The notes under the pieces are model-generated. The model saw nothing but the letters and a program-made list of their open reading frames with translations. It made no database searches and had not been told where the DNA came from. DNA of 64,000 nt from Streptomyces huiliensis (GTDB taxonomy: Bacteria > Actinomycetota > Actinomycetes > Streptomycetales > Streptomycetaceae), in NCBI RefSeq assembly GCF_020037025.1, contig NZ_JAIQLH010000053.1, positions 1-64,000 on the forward strand, written 5' to 3'. Within the stretch, counting starts at the first letter, position 1. Every line of letters starts with the position of its first letter. Below, piece after piece: positions 42,681-51,345 of the stretch. The position numbers were made by a program, and so were the translations under genes.

Positions 42681-45196
42681 ACATGACCTGGCTGCTGCAC
42701 AACCGGCTGGTCCTGCGGACCACGGGAGTCCCCTTCGACGTGCTCGACGACCTGCGGCTGCCGGACACCGCCGCCGCGCTCGAAGCGCTCGGGACCGTCC
42801 GGCGCGCCCTCGAACGGCACCGTGAGGCACTGCTGCGGGAACACTTCCCGGCGGCCGTGCGCTCCCTGTCCGCCGACGACTCGGCCGCCCGGCGCCGCCT
42901 GAGCCGGCAGCGCTCCGCCGTCGGGCGCGGCCGCCCGGCACCGGCCGTCGAGGAGGCCGGGCAGGGCGGGCTGGCCTCGCAACTCCTCTATTGGAACGAG
43001 CTGTTGCGCGAGGAAACCGCGGCGGCCGAGCGCGCCGCGGCACGGCACGCGGCCGAGTTCACCGACTGCCGCGCCCGCCTGCACCGGCGTGCCGCCGACC
43101 CGGCCGTACAGGAAGCGGTCCAGCTGCTCAGCCCCGATTTCCACACGGCGCTGCGACGGTACGCCGAGACCCCGCCGGCCTTCGCGGCGGACGGCTCCGG
43201 CGGGCGCGACGCCCGGAGGGTCGAGCTCCGTCTGGCCACCTATCTGCAGCGGCTGGCCGCCAAGAACGAGACCAACGGACGCTACGGCCCGGTCGACTAC
43301 GGGCGGCTGCTGCCGGAGGCGGCGCCACCGCTGCTCATCCGGCGGGCCGCCGAACCGGGTCGCGTCACCGTCTTCTCCACCGCCCGGCTGGCCGGCGCGG
43401 TCGCCATGGCCGTGCGGGCGGACCCGCGGATGCGGCGGCACCTGCGGCCCCGCCGGTCGGTCACGCACCGGTTCACCGGTGACCAGGCGGTCAGCACCGT
43501 CACCGGCCGCACTCTGTCCCTCTCCGGCCCTGACGCCCGGCTGGTCGCCCTCTGCCACGGTGACCTGACGTGCGAGCGACTCGCCGAGAAGCTCGGCGAA
43601 CCCTGGGCCCGGACCGCCGACCGGGTCGAGGCCCTCGTGGGGCGCGGGCTGCTGGCCGTCGCGCCGATGTTCCCGCCCGACACCGCGTACCCGCTGGCCG
43701 CCATCGCCGGCCGGTTGTCCACGCTGCCCGCCGACGACGACGCCGTACGCGCATGGCGGAAGTCCGTCGGGCGGCTGGAGACCCTGGTGGCGCGGAGCGG
43801 CGTGTCCTCCGGCGAGCCGGACGCCCGGGCGCGGAGTGAACTCGCGGCGCGGTACGAGGAGTTGTCCGGGCAGTCCGCGCGCCGAGGGGCGGGCCGGGCG
43901 TACGCGGACCGCGCGCTGGTCTTCGAGGAGGCACGCGGCCGGCTGGACCGCTTCGAACTGGGCGCCGCTCCGACCCGGGCCCTCGGCGACGGGCTGCTGC
44001 CGGTGCTGGACCTGTGGCGGACCGCCGCTCTGCTGCGCCGCTGCGATCACCAACGCCGGTGCGGGCAGCTGCTGGAGTCCCTCGGTACGGACCGCCTCCC
44101 GCTGCTGGCCTATCTGCGCGCGGCGGCCGGCCGGCGGGAGCTTCCCGCCGATGAGCCGCCTCCCACGGCCCTCCTGGACGACCGGTTGCGCGGGCTGCTC
44201 GCCGGCCGCGAGGACGACCGCCAGGTGGAGCTGGGCGCCGCCGACGTGGCGGCCATCGCGGCCGACGCCCGGGAAGCCGCCGCCCGCTCCGACCGTCGGG
44301 GCGCCGCGCTGCCGTCCTTCACCTCCGTCGACGTCCTGCTCGCGGCATCCGACGAGGCCTCCATGGCCCGCGGCGCGCACACGCTCGTCGTGGGTGAGGG
44401 GCATGCGCCGCCGCTGCTGTCCGTCTTCCCCACCGACCACTTCCGCCGCGAGCGGGAGGGCGGCGAGGATCCCATCGCGGCGCTTCTGCGCACGACCTGG
44501 TCGGACGCCGGGGTGCGGGTGGGACAGGTGGTGATCGCTAGGGACACCAAGATCTTCGCGTACCGGCTGGCCGACGTGCTGGTGGAACTGCGCCCGCACC
44601 TGGAGCGGGCGGACCTCGCCGTTCCCGCGGCGCACCTGGAGGTCCGGCGCACCTCCGAAGGCTGCCTGCTGCACGACTCGGACGGGGTGCTGTTGCTGCA
44701 CCCGCAGTTGCGGCGCGGTCCCGGCTTCGACCCGCTGTCCCCGCTCACCCTTCCCGCCGTGGAGGACCATCCGCTGGTGCTCGGCGGCCACACCCCCCGG
44801 CTGACCATCGGGGGCGTCGTCTACCAGCGGGAACGATGGCAGACGGCCGGCCTGCCCTGGGACGCCTCGCTGAGCGGCTTCGGGCTGCTGCGGGCCGCGC
44901 ACGAGTGGCGCGGCCGCAACCGCATGCCCGAGTACGTGTACTACCGCGTCCCGGAGGAACCCAAGCCCCTGCTGCTGGACTTCACCAGCCGGCACCTGGT
45001 CGAGGTCTTCCACCGCCACGCCGCACGTACCGCCGGGCCGGTGACGCTCACCGAGATGCTTCCCGGTCCGTCGGACCTGTGGCTGCGGTCCCCCGCGGGC
45101 CGGCACACCTTCGAGCTCCGCGTCTTCGCCGTGCACGGCGGGGGCTCGGACGCCGCGGCCGGCGGCTGGGGGATCCACCGCACGCCGGGCGGCTGA
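42677..45196 (+). CDS. PEARL-6: LanB-like peptide aminoacyl-tRNA ligase homologue, 839 aa
   Basis: Opens with LLHNRLVLRTTGVPFDVLDD. Motifs: LQRLAAKNETNGRYGPVDYG (~189-208; SFFGP is changed to GRYGP), GRAYADRALVFEEA, EEPKPLLLDF and LTEMLPGPSDLWLRS, ending HTFELRVF. No elimination domain. GTG start coupled to TldE. The altered SFFGP motif suggests different substrate handling from PEARL-2, -3 and -5. It is the last tightly coupled gene of the right arm. Confidence 0.88.
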   Translation: MNMTWLLHNRLVLRTTGVPFDVLDDLRLPDTAAALEALGTVRRALERHREALLREHFPAAVRSLSADDSAARRRLSRQRSAVGRGRPAPAVEEAGQGGLASQLLYWNELLREETAAAERAAARHAAEFTDCRARLHRRAADPAVQEAVQLLSPDFHTALRRYAETPPAFAADGSGGRDARRVELRLATYLQRLAAKNETNGRYGPVDYGRLLPEAAPPLLIRRAAEPGRVTVFSTARLAGAVAMAVRADPRMRRHLRPRRSVTHRFTGDQAVSTVTGRTLSLSGPDARLVALCHGDLTCERLAEKLGEPWARTADRVEALVGRGLLAVAPMFPPDTAYPLAAIAGRLSTLPADDDAVRAWRKSVGRLETLVARSGVSSGEPDARARSELAARYEELSGQSARRGAGRAYADRALVFEEARGRLDRFELGAAPTRALGDGLLPVLDLWRTAALLRRCDHQRRCGQLLESLGTDRLPLLAYLRAAAGRRELPADEPPPTALLDDRLRGLLAGREDDRQVELGAADVAAIAADAREAAARSDRRGAALPSFTSVDVLLAASDEASMARGAHTLVVGEGHAPPLLSVFPTDHFRREREGGEDPIAALLRTTWSDAGVRVGQVVIARDTKIFAYRLADVLVELRPHLERADLAVPAAHLEVRRTSEGCLLHDSDGVLLLHPQLRRGPGFDPLSPLTLPAVEDHPLVLGGHTPRLTIGGVVYQRERWQTAGLPWDASLSGFGLLRAAHEWRGRNRMPEYVYYRVPEEPKPLLLDFTSRHLVEVFHRHAARTAGPVTLTEMLPGPSDLWLRSPAGRHTFELRVFAVHGGGSDAAAGGWGIHRTPGG

Positions 45197-45320
45197 TCAC
45201 CCGGAGCCGGTCCGCGAGCACCGGCGGCCTGCCGTACGACGACGCGGTGACCGGCCGGCCGGAACCTCACTCGCCCCGTGCGAGCACCGCTCGTCCCCCG
45301 ACTCGCGCCAGGAGGCATCC

Positions 45321-46376
45321 GTGAACCTGTCCGTCGCCGTACTCGCCCAGGTGCCCGCCGAGGCGGCCTGCCTGCGCGTGACGCTCCCCCGGTCGGCACG
45401 GCTGGGCGATGTCACCGTCTTCTCGCTCGGCGCCGGGCCGGAAGTGGCCGCGGTGGCCGGGGAGCACAGCACGCGGGTCGTCGACGTGCCCTGGGCGGAC
45501 CACTACGGACAGGCCCTCTCGGACGTCCTCGCCGCCCTCTCCGGTACCCGGCTGCTGGTCTTCGCCGACGAGGAGCCGTCCGTGTCCGAACAGCAGCCGG
45601 GGCCGGCCTCGCAGGAGTGGACCGGGCGACCGGCCGCGGTCGGGATCGTCCACCGCACCTCCGGCACCGACCACTACCAGGAGGAGCGCGAGATCCGGCT
45701 GGCGCCGTCCGGTGACGTCCTGTCCTTCACGGATCGCGTGTACCGCAAGGCGGTCGCCGGCGGTCGGGAGCTCGACCCCGACCGGGCCCCGCTGTCCCCC
45801 TTCACCCTCGTCCACCATCCGGCCCGCTGGGAGGGCCTGGCGGTGCAGCGCGTCCGGCGCACGATCCGGGTGGTCGAAGCCGGGCTGGCCGAGGAACCGG
45901 ACCGGCTCGACTACCGGTTCAGGCTCTTCCGTGCCCACTGCTCGCTGCACGACTGGGCGAACGTGGTCAGGACCGCCGAGCACTGGGCGGACCTCGCCCC
46001 CGCCGACGACGCCAACCGGCCGGTCGTCTCCTACTACCTCGCCTGCGCCGCCGTGGCCGGCCGGAACCCGGACGCCGCCCGCCGCCACGTCGGCGACGCC
46101 CTCGACCGCGCCGGGACGTTCGCGGACGCCTGGTACCTGCGGGGCGAACTCCTGATGCAGAGCGGCGACGCGGCCGGCGCCGAGCAGGCCTTCCGCACGG
46201 CGGCCGGACTGGGCACCCGCGCGCACCCGGTGGCGGTCGAGGACCTGAGCCTGGCCACCTGGCGCCCCCGCCTCGCCCTCGCCGCCCTCGCCCGGAAGGC
46301 GGGCCGCGAGGCCGAGGCCCGCGCTTGGAAGGCGGAAGCGGCGGGGCTGCGGCATCGGGGGGCGGGGCCCCGCTGA
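45321..46376 (+). CDS. Degenerate glycosyltransferase-2/TPR protein, 351 aa
   Basis: The N-terminal ~100 residues follow the order of SunS-like GT2-TPR proteins: LSVAVLAQVPAEAACLRVTL, a VTVFSLG strand, then VVDVPWADHYGQALSDVLAA and LLVFADEEPS where a DxD motif would be. The usual donor-binding acidic residues are weak, so enzyme activity is doubtful. Residues ~190-350 are TPR-like (LFRAHCSLHDWANVVRTAEH, WYLRGELLMQSGDAAGAEQA). AGGAGG precedes the GTG start. It follows PEARL-6 by 124 bases in the same direction and is probably the last cluster gene. Confidence 0.65.
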   Translation: MNLSVAVLAQVPAEAACLRVTLPRSARLGDVTVFSLGAGPEVAAVAGEHSTRVVDVPWADHYGQALSDVLAALSGTRLLVFADEEPSVSEQQPGPASQEWTGRPAAVGIVHRTSGTDHYQEEREIRLAPSGDVLSFTDRVYRKAVAGGRELDPDRAPLSPFTLVHHPARWEGLAVQRVRRTIRVVEAGLAEEPDRLDYRFRLFRAHCSLHDWANVVRTAEHWADLAPADDANRPVVSYYLACAAVAGRNPDAARRHVGDALDRAGTFADAWYLRGELLMQSGDAAGAEQAFRTAAGLGTRAHPVAVEDLSLATWRPRLALAALARKAGREAEARAWKAEAAGLRHRGAGPR

Positions 46377-46429
46377 CGGGTCGCGGGACATGGTGGCGCC
46401 CCGAGCTCCTTGAGCGTCCGTGTACTGAA

Positions 46430-47230
46430 CTAAATGCGCGAGTTACGCACCGACTGCCACACGTCTCCGGCCAGCGCCCGCACCGAACGAGGGACCGAGA
46501 TGCCCTCGTGTTCGCGGTACAGCATCCAGTTGTAGCGGACGAGGGAGGCCTTGTTCGAGGACAGCGACCCTGGCCGGCCGGCCCGGTACACGGCCAGTGG
46601 CTCGGTCAGTCCCCGGGCTTCGAAGCCGTCTCGGAGGATGCTCAGCCACAGGGCGTAGTCCTGGCGTTTCGGCATTTCCGGCATGAGCCGCGTGCCGAGG
46701 ACCGTGCGGTCGTACATGGCCGTCAAGGCGCCGATGTAGTCGCGGCGGAGCAGCGTGCGGTAGTCCACGCGCGGCCGGGCCGGCACCACCCGCCCGTTGG
46801 GAACGAAGTCCGCGGCCTCACCGGCGTAGTCGGCGTCCATCTTGTAGTAGGACGTGTACGTCAGCGGCGCGTCGTCGGCCTTCGCGAAGGCGAGCTGGCG
46901 CTCCAGCTTCTCGGGCAGCCACATGTCGTCGGAGTCGAGGAAGGCGACGTAGTCGCCCCTGGCCCGCTCCATGGCGAGGTTGCGGGCGCGGCCTGCGCCG
47001 CCCTGCTCCGGTGCCGCCTTCGCCAGGACGCGTTCGTCCTGGCGGGCGAGGTCGCGCAGCAGGTCCATCGAGTCGTCCGTGGACGCGTCGTCGGTGATCA
47101 GCAGTTCGAGATCGGTGTGGGTCTGCGCCAGCACCGACCGGACTGCGGGGCCGAGCGTGGCCGCCGCGTTGTGTACCGGCATCACCACAGAAACCAGGGG
47201 CACGGAGATGTTCCTTGGGGTCGTCGTCAT
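46430..47230 (-). CDS. Family 2 glycosyltransferase, 266 aa
   Basis: GT-A fold transferase with VSVVMPVHNAAATLGPAVRS (residues ~13-32), ELLITDDASTDDSMDLL (nucleotide-binding Asp), GAGRARNLAMERARGDYVAF and LDSDDMWLPEKL, the metal-binding D-x-D. The C-terminal PKRQDYALWLSILRDGF carries the catalytic-base region typical of this family. It is soluble, with no membrane segments. It converges on the degenerate GT2/TPR gene, and no functional link to the peptide cluster can be read from position alone. Confidence 0.9.
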   Translation of the reverse strand: MTTTPRNISVPLVSVVMPVHNAAATLGPAVRSVLAQTHTDLELLITDDASTDDSMDLLRDLARQDERVLAKAAPEQGGAGRARNLAMERARGDYVAFLDSDDMWLPEKLERQLAFAKADDAPLTYTSYYKMDADYAGEAADFVPNGRVVPARPRVDYRTLLRRDYIGALTAMYDRTVLGTRLMPEMPKRQDYALWLSILRDGFEARGLTEPLAVYRAGRPGSLSSNKASLVRYNWMLYREHEGISVPRSVRALAGDVWQSVRNSRI

Positions 47231-47284
47231 GGTTGTCGTCGCCCGCCAAGGCTACGTGGCGGGCCGATGTCCGTGGAGGGTCGG

Positions 47285-47821
47285 TCAGCTCCTGCGGCGG
47301 GCGTGCATGAGGAGGGCGGCGATGGTGGCCCCGTAGAGGATACGTCCGTCCATCGCGGCATCGACCGCTTCATCCACGGGCCACCACTCCACGGTAAGGC
47401 CGGTCTCCGTCGGAGTGAGCGCCTGGGCGCCGAGGGTGAGGCCGGTGGCTGTGTAGAGGTGGAGGCGGGCCACGTTGTGGGTCATCAGCGCCATCTCAGC
47501 GAGGGGGCGCCAGGTGGTGGCGGTGACGCCGGCTTCCTCGGCGAGTTCGCGGCGTGCGGCTTCCTCGGGGGTTTCACCGGGGTCGATGGCGCCGGCGGGG
47601 ACGGTCAGTACGGTGCCGTGGACGTAGGTGGGCTGCCGGACGAGCGCGATACGCCCTTGGTCGTCCTCGGCCACGGTGGCGGCCCCGTCGGGCACCTCGA
47701 CCACGTGAAAGGTGTCACGGGCGCCGTCGGGCCGGACGACGGCGTCCTCGTGGACGCGGAGCCGGCCGTGTTCGAGGACGGTGGTCCGGGAGGCCTGTGA
47801 CCATGCGGGGATCGCCGTCAA
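47285..47821 (-). CDS. NUDIX hydrolase, ADP-ribose pyrophosphatase-like, 178 aa
   Basis: Complete NUDIX box AGAIDPGETPEEAARRELAE followed by EAGV (residues ~95-118), preceded by GTVLTVP. The flanking sequence (TFHVVEVPDGAATVAEDDQG) is typical of ADP-ribose/NDP-sugar pyrophosphatases. The frame starts with TTG at 47821, supported by GAGGAG 6 bases upstream. It lies 13 bases downstream of another NUDIX gene in the same direction. Confidence 0.87.
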   Translation of the reverse strand: MTAIPAWSQASRTTVLEHGRLRVHEDAVVRPDGARDTFHVVEVPDGAATVAEDDQGRIALVRQPTYVHGTVLTVPAGAIDPGETPEEAARRELAEEAGVTATTWRPLAEMALMTHNVARLHLYTATGLTLGAQALTPTETGLTVEWWPVDEAVDAAMDGRILYGATIAALLMHARRRS

Positions 47822-47834
47822 GATGGTCTCCTCG

Positions 47835-48251
47835 TCAACGGGATCGCTGCCCGTACCAGGTGGCGATGGACCTCTTGTAGCCGTCGGGCATGTTCAGCCC
47901 CGGCACTTCGTCGGCCGCGAACAGGCCGACCTCCTTGTGCTCGTGGCTGACGACCGGCTTGGCGTCCGGGGTGAGTACCGTGCAGCCGTAGGTGATGATG
48001 ACGACGCGGCGGCCGGGGATCGGCTCGTAGAGCCATACGCCACCGTCGATGAGCGGGCCGGCGGCCACCCGCCAGCGGGCCTCCTCCCACAGTTCCCGCT
48101 CGACGGTGGCCTCCGGGGTCCGGTCGCCCGGCTCCAAGCGGCCCCCGGGCAGCTCCCACTCGTCCCGTTCGTTGCGCAGCAGCAGGACGCGCTGCCGGCT
48201 GCCGAGGGCGACGGCTTTGACGGAGACGGGCCAGGTCGGGAGCGTGGTCAT
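47835..48251 (-). CDS. NUDIX hydrolase, 138 aa
   Basis: MTTLPTWPVSVKAVALGSRQ start with ATG at 48251. The NUDIX box is ELPGGRLEPGDRTPEATVER followed by ELWEEA; the first Glu of the consensus is Asp, a mild deviation. It forms a two-gene unit with the NUDIX gene 13 bases downstream. Substrate unknown. The frame remains open upstream into an IS5 fragment, but that part is not native coding sequence. Confidence 0.82.
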   Translation of the reverse strand: MTTLPTWPVSVKAVALGSRQRVLLLRNERDEWELPGGRLEPGDRTPEATVERELWEEARWRVAAGPLIDGGVWLYEPIPGRRVVIITYGCTVLTPDAKPVVSHEHKEVGLFAADEVPGLNMPDGYKRSIATWYGQRSR

Positions 48252-48379
48252 CGGTCCTGCCCTTCGGGGAGCATCGCCGGTCGACGAACACGCGGAAGGT
48301 AGCACGCCGCACGTCGCACGCCAACGCTGCGGATCCGTACAACTGGGCAGTGCCTGGTGGCTTTTTGACGAGGTAGCGG

Positions 48380-48518
48380 AGCCGGTTTGTCCACGCCGTA
48401 GGCAGTTGGCCTTCTGGTCGTCCGGTCCGGCGATCGTCGCCTTGACGGAGCGTCGTCGCGGGCGGGTGCGGTTGGCGCGGTCGGAGTAGGCGTTGTCGCC
48501 GTGGGCCCGGTCCGGGCG
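48380..48518 (-). pseudogene. IS5-like transposase fragment
   Basis: The minus strand encodes RAHGDNAYSDRANRTRPRRR, then SVKATIAGPDDQKANCLRRG, a recognisable piece of the IS5-group transposase between the second and third catalytic acids. Only ~45 codons remain, with frame changes on both sides. Debris only; the rest of 48252-48561 shows no gene. Confidence 0.7.
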
Positions 48519-48561
48519 GGTGCACGGACGCACCGTCCCGGACCGGTCCAGGTGCAGAGCG

Positions 48562-49608
48562 TCAGCGCCTCGCCTGGCGAGCGCCGGTGATCGCTCCGTC
48601 GCGGTAGCCGCAGAAGGCCAGCTCCGGCTTGGTGTAGTGGGTCCAGGGGGCGGCGCCTACCCACCCGTCCAGCAGGCGGAACTGCTCCACCGCCTCCGTG
48701 TACCGCTCCTGCTTCGTCAGGAGGTACGCCAGGAGGTGACGGGCGTCGGCCAGCCACGGGTGGTCGGGGCGGCAGGCCGCCACGTCCATCAGCGTGGCGT
48801 TGATCATGGTGGTGAGGTGGACCGAGCGGTAGGCGACGTCCGGGGCGTCGTCGTCCAGGTGGTGGTACCAGTACTGCAGCGGGAGCATGGTCATCAGGTT
48901 GCCGGGCGGAGCCGTGCGGGCCGCCGTCCACGCGAACTCCAGGGCGAGTTCCTCGGATCCGCACCATCGCGGGAACCAGTACGACAGCGCGCCCGAGTGA
49001 GCCCCGTAGTGGTACGGGGCACGAGAGGTGATCTCCGTCCACAGCTTCCGCATCTCCTCGTGCGAGGCACCCGTGCCCTTGTACAGCGGGATCCTGGCGA
49101 CGTACGGGGTCGGGTCCTCGGGCGCGGCCAGGGCGGCGGCCCGGGCGAAGTCCTCCCGTGCCTCCTCCAGCACGCGGTGGAAGCCCATGAACTGCTCGGC
49201 CGTGGTGTCCTTGGCCCAGGCGGTGCCGCGGATCTGCCAGGCCACGGCCACCTTCGCCTCGGCCTTGACGAGCGCCGCGCCCGAGTCGCCGGGGCGGGCG
49301 GCCTCCCAGGCCCGCAGCCAGGCGTCGTCCTTGGCCGCTTCTTCGGCGATGATGCCGGCCAGTGCCGAGCGCCGTTCCCAGTCGGTGCCCGTCGCCTCCA
49401 GCGCCTGGGCGGCGGGCTGCCAGTCGCCCCGCTCCAGGGCCGCCACCACGGCGATGGCCTCGTGATCGGCGAAGGACCGGTCCACGTTCTGCCGTTCCGG
49501 CGGCAGCCAGCCCTCGGCGGCCAGTCGGGCGGCGGACGGCGTGGCGCGGCGCTTCCTCCAGACCCAGATGACGACGGAGACGGCGATGACGATGAGGGAC
49601 AGCAGCAT
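48562..49608 (-). CDS. Membrane-anchored protein of unknown function, 348 aa
   Basis: An N-terminal membrane segment LLSLIVIAVSVVIWVWRK (residues ~2-19) is followed by a helical, TPR-like soluble region (AIAVVAALERGDWQPAAQAL, VEAR-like repeats, LLAYLLTKQERYTEAVEQF). I know similar uncharacterised Streptomyces proteins but no function. ATG 49608 places the membrane helix at the N-terminus; a TTG at 49641 would add 11 residues. It follows the M48 protease gene closely in the same direction, and the two may work together at the membrane. Confidence 0.65.
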   Translation of the reverse strand: MLLSLIVIAVSVVIWVWRKRRATPSAARLAAEGWLPPERQNVDRSFADHEAIAVVAALERGDWQPAAQALEATGTDWERRSALAGIIAEEAAKDDAWLRAWEAARPGDSGAALVKAEAKVAVAWQIRGTAWAKDTTAEQFMGFHRVLEEAREDFARAAALAAPEDPTPYVARIPLYKGTGASHEEMRKLWTEITSRAPYHYGAHSGALSYWFPRWCGSEELALEFAWTAARTAPPGNLMTMLPLQYWYHHLDDDAPDVAYRSVHLTTMINATLMDVAACRPDHPWLADARHLLAYLLTKQERYTEAVEQFRLLDGWVGAAPWTHYTKPELAFCGYRDGAITGARQARR

Positions 49609-49644
49609 GCGGGAATGAATCCGATCGGGTGTCGGTGGCAAGGG

Positions 49645-51345
49645 TCAGCAGTGAGGGGCGGCCGGCGAGGACGTGCGCAGGAGGTCGCGCAGCGATGCCG
49701 TGTCGGGGACGTCGTCGACGGCCGGCCGTACGGCCCGCGCCACCGCCTCCTCCGTCGTGTCGCCCGACGGCAGCAGCAGGCGGGCGGGCTCCGACCAGGA
49801 CAGCTCCCACCGGGCCCGTGCCGTTTCGGCCAGGGCCAGTTCGGTGAGATCACGCAGTCCTGCGTACAGCGCCGGGCGCAGGAACTCGCGGGCGGCGCGC
49901 CCCGTCGCCCGGGCCGCCTCCGGGGACTTGGGCAGGTGGCCGGCGATCCGCCACAGCCGCCCGTCGTCGACGGAGTCGAGGAACGCCGTCAGGTCGGCGG
50001 CGGCGTCTCGTTCGCCGGCCGGTGCCTGCGTCACCTCCGCTGCCGCGAGCGCGTCCCGCAGGGGGCGGGCCCCCTCGGCGGTCAGCGCGTACATGGCCCG
50101 GTGCGTCAGCTCCGGCCAGTCCAGCCGTTCCAGGGCCATCGCCTCGGGCGTGAGCACGGCGTTCTCCAGCTCCGCGAGGACGTGCTCGGGCTCGCGGAGC
50201 AGCGCGAGCGCGGGGCGTGCGCCGGCCTCCGCGGCGCGGCGTTCGTCAGGCAGGGCTTCGATCAGGCGGATCCGGTCGGTCAGCGGTGGGTGGGTGTCGT
50301 ACGGGGACGGCTCCGGCGCCGGTGGTTCGCCGCGTAGCGCGGCCAGTTCGTCCTGGCGTCCGGGAGCCGTGAGCAGGTGGCGCAGCCCGCCGAAGACCTC
50401 GCCGCGCGGCGGCAGGAGTCCGGCCCGTACGCCCAGGGTCGCGTAGCGGGACATGTAGAAGTCGTGGGCCGCGTCGAGGACGGCGGTCTCGCGCAGGGCC
50501 GAGGCCGTGGCGTCGCGGCCGGCGATCCGCGCCGCCGCCCGGTCGGCGGCGAGCTCCTGCGCCCGTGCGGCGCCGTGGCTCGCCCGCAGGTAGAACCCGG
50601 CGTAGGCGAGGAAGGGCCGGGCCATCAGGCGGTAGGTGAACCCGGCGCGGCCGGTCTCCGGCTCCGTCTCCTCGCCCGTTCGGCTGTCGTCCCCGCGCCC
50701 CTTGGCGATCGTCTTCTCCCGGCCATCCGGACCCTCGCGGCCCTCATGACCCTCGCGGCGGGTGCGTGCCTTGTCGATCCGCTTGTGCTCCCGCTCCCGG
50801 AACGTCTCCACGGTGCGCAGCAGGCTGTCGCGGCCGCGGTGGGTGATGCCGGCGAGCCGGGTGTCGGTGTTGCCGTAGTGGGCGAGTTCGTGGGCGAGCA
50901 CGGCGTGCAGCTGCGGTTCGGTGAGTCCGGTCAGCAGCGGTGCTCCGATGTAGAGGCGGCGGGTGCCGGGCCGCAGGCCGAGGAACCGGGTGTCCTCACC
51001 GACGCCCGCGTTGGCGTCCCCGGTCAGAAGGATCGCGTCGGGCGCACGGGTGCCGCAGCGCTCGGCCAACGAGCGGACAGTGCACCACAGTTCCGGCTGC
51101 CTGGCTGCCGTGAGGGGCAGTCCGGCGATGTCGGCGTGCCCCGGCCCGCCGAGCGCGAGGGCACCTCGGACGACCGGTATGCCGAGCAGCACGGACAGCC
51201 CGGTCACCGGCGCGGCGACAGCGGCGGGAGCCCACACCCAGGCCGCGGCACACGCGCCGAGGAGCACGCCGAGCAGAGCCGGCGCGAGCAGATGGAACCC
51301 GGCCAGCAGGGCGAGAGCGCGTAGGGCGCGCAGAGAAGTGCCCAC
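49645..51345 (-). CDS. M48-family membrane zinc metalloprotease, 566 aa
   Basis: HtpX/Ste24-like peptidase. Two N-terminal membrane helices (LRALALLAGFHLLAPALLGV, AAVAAPVTGLSVLLGIPVV) precede the active site HAVLAHELAHYG (H-E-x2-H, residues ~148-159), with the third ligand in AQELAADRAAARI (~260). An Arg/Gly/Glu-rich insert with a repeated GHEGREGPDGRE motif lies at ~195-225. The C-terminal ~200 residues are an uncharacterised helical domain. GTG start. It probably cleaves membrane proteins; the downstream membrane-anchored gene is a possible partner. Confidence 0.88.
   Translation of the reverse strand: MGTSLRALRALALLAGFHLLAPALLGVLLGACAAAWVWAPAAVAAPVTGLSVLLGIPVVRGALALGGPGHADIAGLPLTAARQPELWCTVRSLAERCGTRAPDAILLTGDANAGVGEDTRFLGLRPGTRRLYIGAPLLTGLTEPQLHAVLAHELAHYGNTDTRLAGITHRGRDSLLRTVETFREREHKRIDKARTRREGHEGREGPDGREKTIAKGRGDDSRTGEETEPETGRAGFTYRLMARPFLAYAGFYLRASHGAARAQELAADRAAARIAGRDATASALRETAVLDAAHDFYMSRYATLGVRAGLLPPRGEVFGGLRHLLTAPGRQDELAALRGEPPAPEPSPYDTHPPLTDRIRLIEALPDERRAAEAGARPALALLREPEHVLAELENAVLTPEAMALERLDWPELTHRAMYALTAEGARPLRDALAAAEVTQAPAGERDAAADLTAFLDSVDDGRLWRIAGHLPKSPEAARATGRAAREFLRPALYAGLRDLTELALAETARARWELSWSEPARLLLPSGDTTEEAVARAVRPAVDDVPDTASLRDLLRTSSPAAPHC

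Noticed and set aside
20428..46376. Ordinary class I lanthipeptide or thiopeptide cluster
   Set aside because: The precursor has no Ser/Thr/Cys core. No LanC cyclase, no elimination-domain protein and no YcaO gene are visible, and six dehydratase-like proteins would be unexplained.
46430..48251. GT2 and NUDIX genes as members of the PEARL cluster
   Set aside because: They run opposite to the right arm and belong to common chromosomal families, so nothing in the sequence ties them to the peptide pathway.
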